Shown here: positions 61,070 to 64,000 of the stretch, in pieces | How positions within the stretch are numbered: the first letter of the stretch is position 1 | Layout of the letters: the number at the start of each line of letters is the position of its first letter | DNA from: Poriferisodalis sp965208895 | Lineage (GTDB): Bacteria; Actinomycetota; Acidimicrobiia; Acidimicrobiales; Poriferisodalaceae | Reading direction: 5' to 3' | DNA: 64,000 nt | NCBI RefSeq assembly: GCF_965208895.1 | Contig: NZ_OZ242363.1 | Location: 310,001 to 374,000 of the forward strand | Notes under the pieces: generated by a model | Seen by the model: only the letters and a program-made list of their open reading frames with translations | The model's database searches: none | What the model was told of the DNA's origin: nothing | Position numbers and translations under genes: made by a program

Positions 61070-62149
61070 ATGCCGCGCTTCGCGCGCCTGGGGGCCGCTG
61101 AAGTGCGCGACGTCAGGCCTGGACTGCAGCGGATGAAACTCTCCGACGGGAGTGAGGCGTACGCGCTGACGGATTTCTGCGGCCCGGTTGCGGTCGGTGA
61201 TGAGCTGCTCGTGAACACCTCGGCGATCGACCTGGGCCTCGGCACCGGCGGCGCCCATGTCGTACATACGAATCTCAGCGCGCCGTACGAGGGCGCCGGC
61301 GGCGTGGGCCGAGTGATGAAGGCCCGATACCTTGCCGAGCAGCTGCCCGTTGATGCGTACGAGGAAGCTGCACCTGAGGGAGCTGCACCTGAGGGAGCTG
61401 TAACTGGGGAAGCTGCATTTGACGAGGCCGCGGCGTTGGAGCTGCCCTCGCTGGCGGGCACGAGGGTCGTGCTGTGCGTGCTGCACAGCCACGCGCTGGC
61501 GCTGGCTGCCACGGTCTGCGACGCCACAGCCAACGCGCCGGGCTACGTCATGACCGACGGCGGAGCACTGCCGTTCGTGCTGAGCGATCTGGCCGCGGCG
61601 TGCCTCGAACGGGGCGCGATCGCGGCGGCCGTGAGTGCTGGGCAGGCCTTCGGCGCGCCCATCGAGGCAGTCACGGTCGCCTCGGGAGTTGCAGCACTGG
61701 CGCAACGGCAGATCGAACGTGTGGTGGTCGCACCCGGACCTGGGCACCTCGGCACCGCCAGCTCGCTGGGCTTCTCGGCGCTGGACCTAGCCGGCCACGC
61801 GGCAGTGCTGGACCGGCTCGGTGCGGCGACGGCGCTGGCGGTGCGTGCATCATCGGACGACGAGCGGGAACGTCACCGGGGCGTCAGCCACCACACCCGA
61901 ACCGTCGCGACGCTGTCTCCGCAGCGCACGGTGGTGCCGGTGCCCGCCGGCGCGGCGAGCACGCCTGACGACGCCGGGTGGATCACCTCCTTGGGCGAGC
62001 GGGCGGTGTGGTCCGAGCCCGTAGCGGTGAACGATGCGCTCGCTCGCATGGACCTGCAGGTCACATCGATGGGACGCCCGCTGGCGGACGATCAGCAGGC
62101 ATGCATCTGGCTCGGTGCGGCGGCGGCATGGCTCGCGGAGACATCATGA
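61070..62149 (+). CDS. DUF3866-family protein
   Basis: The 359-residue protein matches DUF3866, a family often located near the Pup ligase gene in actinobacteria. The core motif GDELLVNTSAIDLGLGTGGAHVVH (about 43-66) and GPGHLGTASSLGFS are visible. Function is unknown. A 15-bp repeat encodes a run of EAAPEG-type units near residues 99-118. ATG 61070 follows an in-frame stop and has GAAGG upstream. Its stop overlaps lepB as ATGA. Confidence 0.85.
   Translation: MPRFARLGAAEVRDVRPGLQRMKLSDGSEAYALTDFCGPVAVGDELLVNTSAIDLGLGTGGAHVVHTNLSAPYEGAGGVGRVMKARYLAEQLPVDAYEEAAPEGAAPEGAVTGEAAFDEAAALELPSLAGTRVVLCVLHSHALALAATVCDATANAPGYVMTDGGALPFVLSDLAAACLERGAIAAAVSAGQAFGAPIEAVTVASGVAALAQRQIERVVVAPGPGHLGTASSLGFSALDLAGHAAVLDRLGAATALAVRASSDDERERHRGVSHHTRTVATLSPQRTVVPVPAGAASTPDDAGWITSLGERAVWSEPVAVNDALARMDLQVTSMGRPLADDQQACIWLGAAAAWLAETS
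61364..61423. repeat. Four 15-bp in-frame tandem repeats
   Basis: Units 61364-61378, 61379-61393, 61394-61408 and 61409-61423 each contain AGCTG and encode five-residue repeats inside the DUF3866 protein. Confidence 0.8.
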
Positions 62150-62844
62150 GCTCTCCCGGCGCGGCTGACGGCGAGTCTGACGCCGAAGATCGGAATGCAC
62201 CCGCGGTCCAACCAGATGAACCCAGCGGTGCCGACCTCGGTGGCGGGGTGAGGGGCGCACCCGGCATGCGGGGCAGACATCCGCGACCGCACCGGCCACC
62301 GCGCGTGCGGCGAGCCATGAGCCAGCGCTCGCGCAACCTGCTCTCGTGGGGGTGGGTGCTGGCGACGGCGGTCGTGCTGGCGCTTCTGATGCGGACGTTT
62401 CTCATCGCCGCATTCTTCATTCCGTCTGAATCGATGGAGCCGGTGCTCGCGGTCGGCGACCGGCTGCTGGTCTCCAAGCTCAGTTACCGCATCGGCGACC
62501 CCGATCCCGGCGACGTCGTCGTGTTCCGGACCCCGGAATCGATGCGGCCCGCACAGACCGCCGAGCTCATCAAGCGGGTTGTGGCAGTAGGCGGGCAGAG
62601 GGTCGGAGCAGAGAACGGACGGCTCGTCGTCGACGGGCTGCCGGTGACCGAGGACTACCTGCCGGCCGACGTGTACACCCGCGACTTCGGTCCGCTCGGG
62701 GTGCCTGCGGGCTACGTGTTCGTCATGGGAGACAACCGCGGCTCGAGTCAGGACAGTCGCGTCTTCGGACCGGTGGCCGAGAGCGAGATTGTCGGTCGAG
62801 CGTTCGCGCGTTTCTGGCCTCCCAACCGGCTCGGCGGCTTGTAG
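62146..62844 (+). CDS. lepB: Signal peptidase I
   Basis: The 232-residue protease cleaves signal peptides on the outer side of the membrane. The transmembrane segment WGWVLATAVVLALLMRTFLI precedes the catalytic Ser in FIPSESMEPVL; the Lys is in LIKRVVAVGG; FVMGDNRGSSQDSR is the last family box. A hydrophilic N-terminal tail of about 65 residues, Gly/Asp/Pro/Arg-rich, is longer than usual. ATG 62146 overlaps the DUF3866 stop. Confidence 0.93.
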   Translation: MSSPGAADGESDAEDRNAPAVQPDEPSGADLGGGVRGAPGMRGRHPRPHRPPRVRRAMSQRSRNLLSWGWVLATAVVLALLMRTFLIAAFFIPSESMEPVLAVGDRLLVSKLSYRIGDPDPGDVVVFRTPESMRPAQTAELIKRVVAVGGQRVGAENGRLVVDGLPVTEDYLPADVYTRDFGPLGVPAGYVFVMGDNRGSSQDSRVFGPVAESEIVGRAFARFWPPNRLGGL

Positions 62845-62862
62845 TTCTCCAACGGCACTGGG

Positions 62863-63591
62863 TCAGCACGACTGGGCCCGGGCATCTGATGGGGCGATGC
62901 CGGCCAGCAGGCGGTCGACGTGATCGCCATAGAGACCGTCGAGGCCCATGTTGCGCAGCCCCGACGCCAACCGTGTGTGCTGGACGTCCCATCCGAAACA
63001 GAAGCGCTCGAACCGGTGGAAGAGAGCTGCGAGGCCGCCCGTCCAGTCCTTGGCGGGCAGGTTGATCGCGTCGATGCCGCCGTCGGCCATCGCAGCGGCC
63101 CGGCGCTCGGGGCCTTCCTTCATGCGGCGGACCCGGGTGGAGTCGACGATGTGGGCAGTGGTACGGCCGCGCACGTCGACGAGCAGGTCCCAGTCTCCAT
63201 GGCACAACCAGAGGCGGTCTTCTGCGCTGGCGGCGCGGGCGACCTCAATGACGGCGTCGGCTGCCGCGGGGTCCTTCAGGTCGACAGACAGCTCGAAATC
63301 GGTGCCGCATGTCTCGTACAACTCCGCCAGCGTGGGGATGTCGGGGCCGATGCGCTCCCGCTCGAACGAGCTGAACGGGCGGCGAACGCCGCGGTGCCAC
63401 ACGACGCCGTCGTGGTCGAGCATGGGATGACCGTCGCGGCTGAGCCACACGTCGGTCTCGAGGCCGGTCGCCCCCATGTCCAGAGCCGTGGCAAACGTCG
63501 CGAGGGCATTCTCTGGGCCATGAGCCCGCCCGCCGCGGTGTGCGAATGCAATCGGGGGCGTGCGCAGTGACGGCAATGGCTGCGGGGGCAC
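62863..63591 (-). CDS. Glycerophosphodiester phosphodiesterase
   Basis: The 242-residue TIM-barrel enzyme would hydrolyse glycerophosphodiesters. The family segment AFAHRGGRAHGPENALATF is followed by GLETDVWLSRDGHPMLDHD, giving the catalytic His pair and metal-binding Glu/Asp. ELSVDLKDP holds the later acidic residue. GTG 63591 is chosen as the first start that leaves the HRG motif near residue 18. It is divergent from the small membrane protein gene. Confidence 0.87.
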   Translation of the reverse strand: MPPQPLPSLRTPPIAFAHRGGRAHGPENALATFATALDMGATGLETDVWLSRDGHPMLDHDGVVWHRGVRRPFSSFERERIGPDIPTLAELYETCGTDFELSVDLKDPAAADAVIEVARAASAEDRLWLCHGDWDLLVDVRGRTTAHIVDSTRVRRMKEGPERRAAAMADGGIDAINLPAKDWTGGLAALFHRFERFCFGWDVQHTRLASGLRNMGLDGLYGDHVDRLLAGIAPSDARAQSC

Positions 63592-63596
63592 ACCTC

Positions 63597-63609
63597 TATC
63601 GTGCCATTC
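63597..63609 (+). promoter_or_regulatory. Leaderless -10 element (TATCGT)
   Basis: TATCGT at 63597-63602 is 7 nt before ATG 63610. It overlaps GTG 63601, which is therefore unlikely to be the start. Confidence 0.55.
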
Positions 63610-63879
63610 ATGTCGACGTTGTGGCTGCTGCCGATCGTTGCCTTCGGCCTGCTCGCCGCCGTCAGCGTGGTCATGATCCGGCGGCTGGCACACGAGCTGC
63701 GAGCGACAGCGCAGAGCTTGGCGTCGATCGCGGAGGCAGCCGCGGAGGTGCGCGCCGACGTCGTGCGTGCACGCACCGCGATCGACAGCCTCGATGTGCC
63801 GTCGCTGCGCCAAGCCACCGCCGAGCGGGCACTGGGGCTGGCCCTGCGATGGGCCGCTCGCCGAGTGCTGCCGCTGTGA
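63610..63879 (+). CDS. Small membrane-anchored hypothetical protein
   Basis: The 89-residue protein has one N-terminal membrane segment (WLLPIVAFGLLAAVSVVMI) and then a helix likely to form a coiled coil (ELRATAQSLASIAEAAAEVR). The layout is like DUF948-type membrane proteins. Function unknown. ATG 63610 is set by the leaderless promoter. Confidence 0.65.
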   Translation: MSTLWLLPIVAFGLLAAVSVVMIRRLAHELRATAQSLASIAEAAAEVRADVVRARTAIDSLDVPSLRQATAERALGLALRWAARRVLPL

Positions 63880-63952
63880 TGCGACGACCGATGCCGCCTG
63901 CACGATCAGCCAAGCCGGAAGACGGCAGAACCGCCGCGCAGGGCCGGGGTTC

Positions 63953-63964
63953 TACCATCGAACC
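63953..63964 (+). promoter_or_regulatory. Leaderless -10 element (TACCAT)
   Basis: TACCAT at 63953-63958 is 6 nt before GTG 63965, the start of the gene that runs off the window. Confidence 0.5.
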
Positions 63965-64000
63965 GTGAGCCTGCAGCCCAACGAGGTGCTGATCATCGCG
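63965..64000 (+). CDS. Start of a gene, possibly TatA/TatB (3' partial)
   Basis: Only 12 codons are present, MSLQPNEVLIIA if GTG is read as Met. This resembles the amphipathic-to-hydrophobic opening of TatA/TatB twin-arginine translocase subunits. The call is weak because so little is visible. Confidence 0.35.
   Translation, partial: MSLQPNEVLIIA

Overview
The window is about 64 kb of GC-rich DNA from an actinobacterium. The clearest evidence is the complete Pup-proteasome block (ARC/Mpa ATPase, Dop, Pup, PrcB, PrcA, PafA) at 54.5-61.0 kb, with the usual actinobacterial neighbours trmI and a DUF3866 gene. A DUF222/HNH nuclease gene and many apparently leaderless genes agree with this. The N-terminally open Calx-beta surface protein, the many CoA-dependent genes and the accessory content would suit a member of the Acidimicrobiia, perhaps marine or host-associated, but that placement is an inference.

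Layout. 0-2.4 kb: 3' part of a large Calx-beta-type surface protein with a polyglutamine linker. 2.5-5.8 kb: flavin reductase-like protein, a stand-alone IF-1, an enoyl-CoA hydratase and an acyl-CoA dehydrogenase. 5.9-13.7 kb: polyamine locus, with a minus-strand operon (GNAT acetyltransferase, agmatinase-family ureohydrolase, potA, potB, potC, potD) facing a divergent FAD amine oxidoreductase. 13.8-20.2 kb: an AAA ATPase with a C-terminal Cys/His motif, a metallo-hydrolase coupled to a frameshifted DinB-like gene, and a DUF222/HNH gene split near its 5' end by an IS1380-type element. 20.5-29.2 kb: a VOC protein, then a defence region with two McrB-type NTPases, a DUF4143 ATPase, the remnant of a second DUF4143 gene, McrC and a VapBC pair. 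29.3-37.8 kb: BrkB-type membrane protein, acyl-CoA ligase, molybdopterin oxidoreductase, MFS transporter, a second PIN toxin pair and a Na/Ca-type exchanger. 37.8-44.9 kb: an IlvD/Edd-family dehydratase divergent from an acetoin-dehydrogenase-type operon (acoA, frameshifted; acoB; acoX; acoC). 44.9-54.3 kb: acyl-CoA dehydrogenase, VOC dioxygenase-like protein, ThrH, peroxiredoxin, ROK kinase, PBP4-type carboxypeptidase, LON-domain protein, small membrane proteins, TrmI, a lipoprotein protease and a ferredoxin. 54.5-64 kb: the proteasome operon, DUF3866, signal peptidase I, a glycerophosphodiesterase, a small membrane protein and the first codons of a probable Tat component.

How the genes work together. 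The pot/speB locus couples polyamine import with hydrolysis, acetylation and oxidation. The aco genes would supply E1 and E2 of a 2-oxo-acid or acetoin dehydrogenase complex. The Mcr genes look like a Type IV restriction locus with duplicated motor subunits. The proteasome genes form one compact, largely coupled series.

Cross-cutting signals. Fifteen starts lie 6-7 nt downstream of a -10-like hexamer (TANNNT in all but one), and this spacing settles several start codons. Three genes are broken in a way that one extra base in a G or C run would repair, so assembly error must be considered. Five unrelated genes carry in-frame tandem repeats in linker or terminal segments, and several intergenic regions carry short tandem repeats near promoters.
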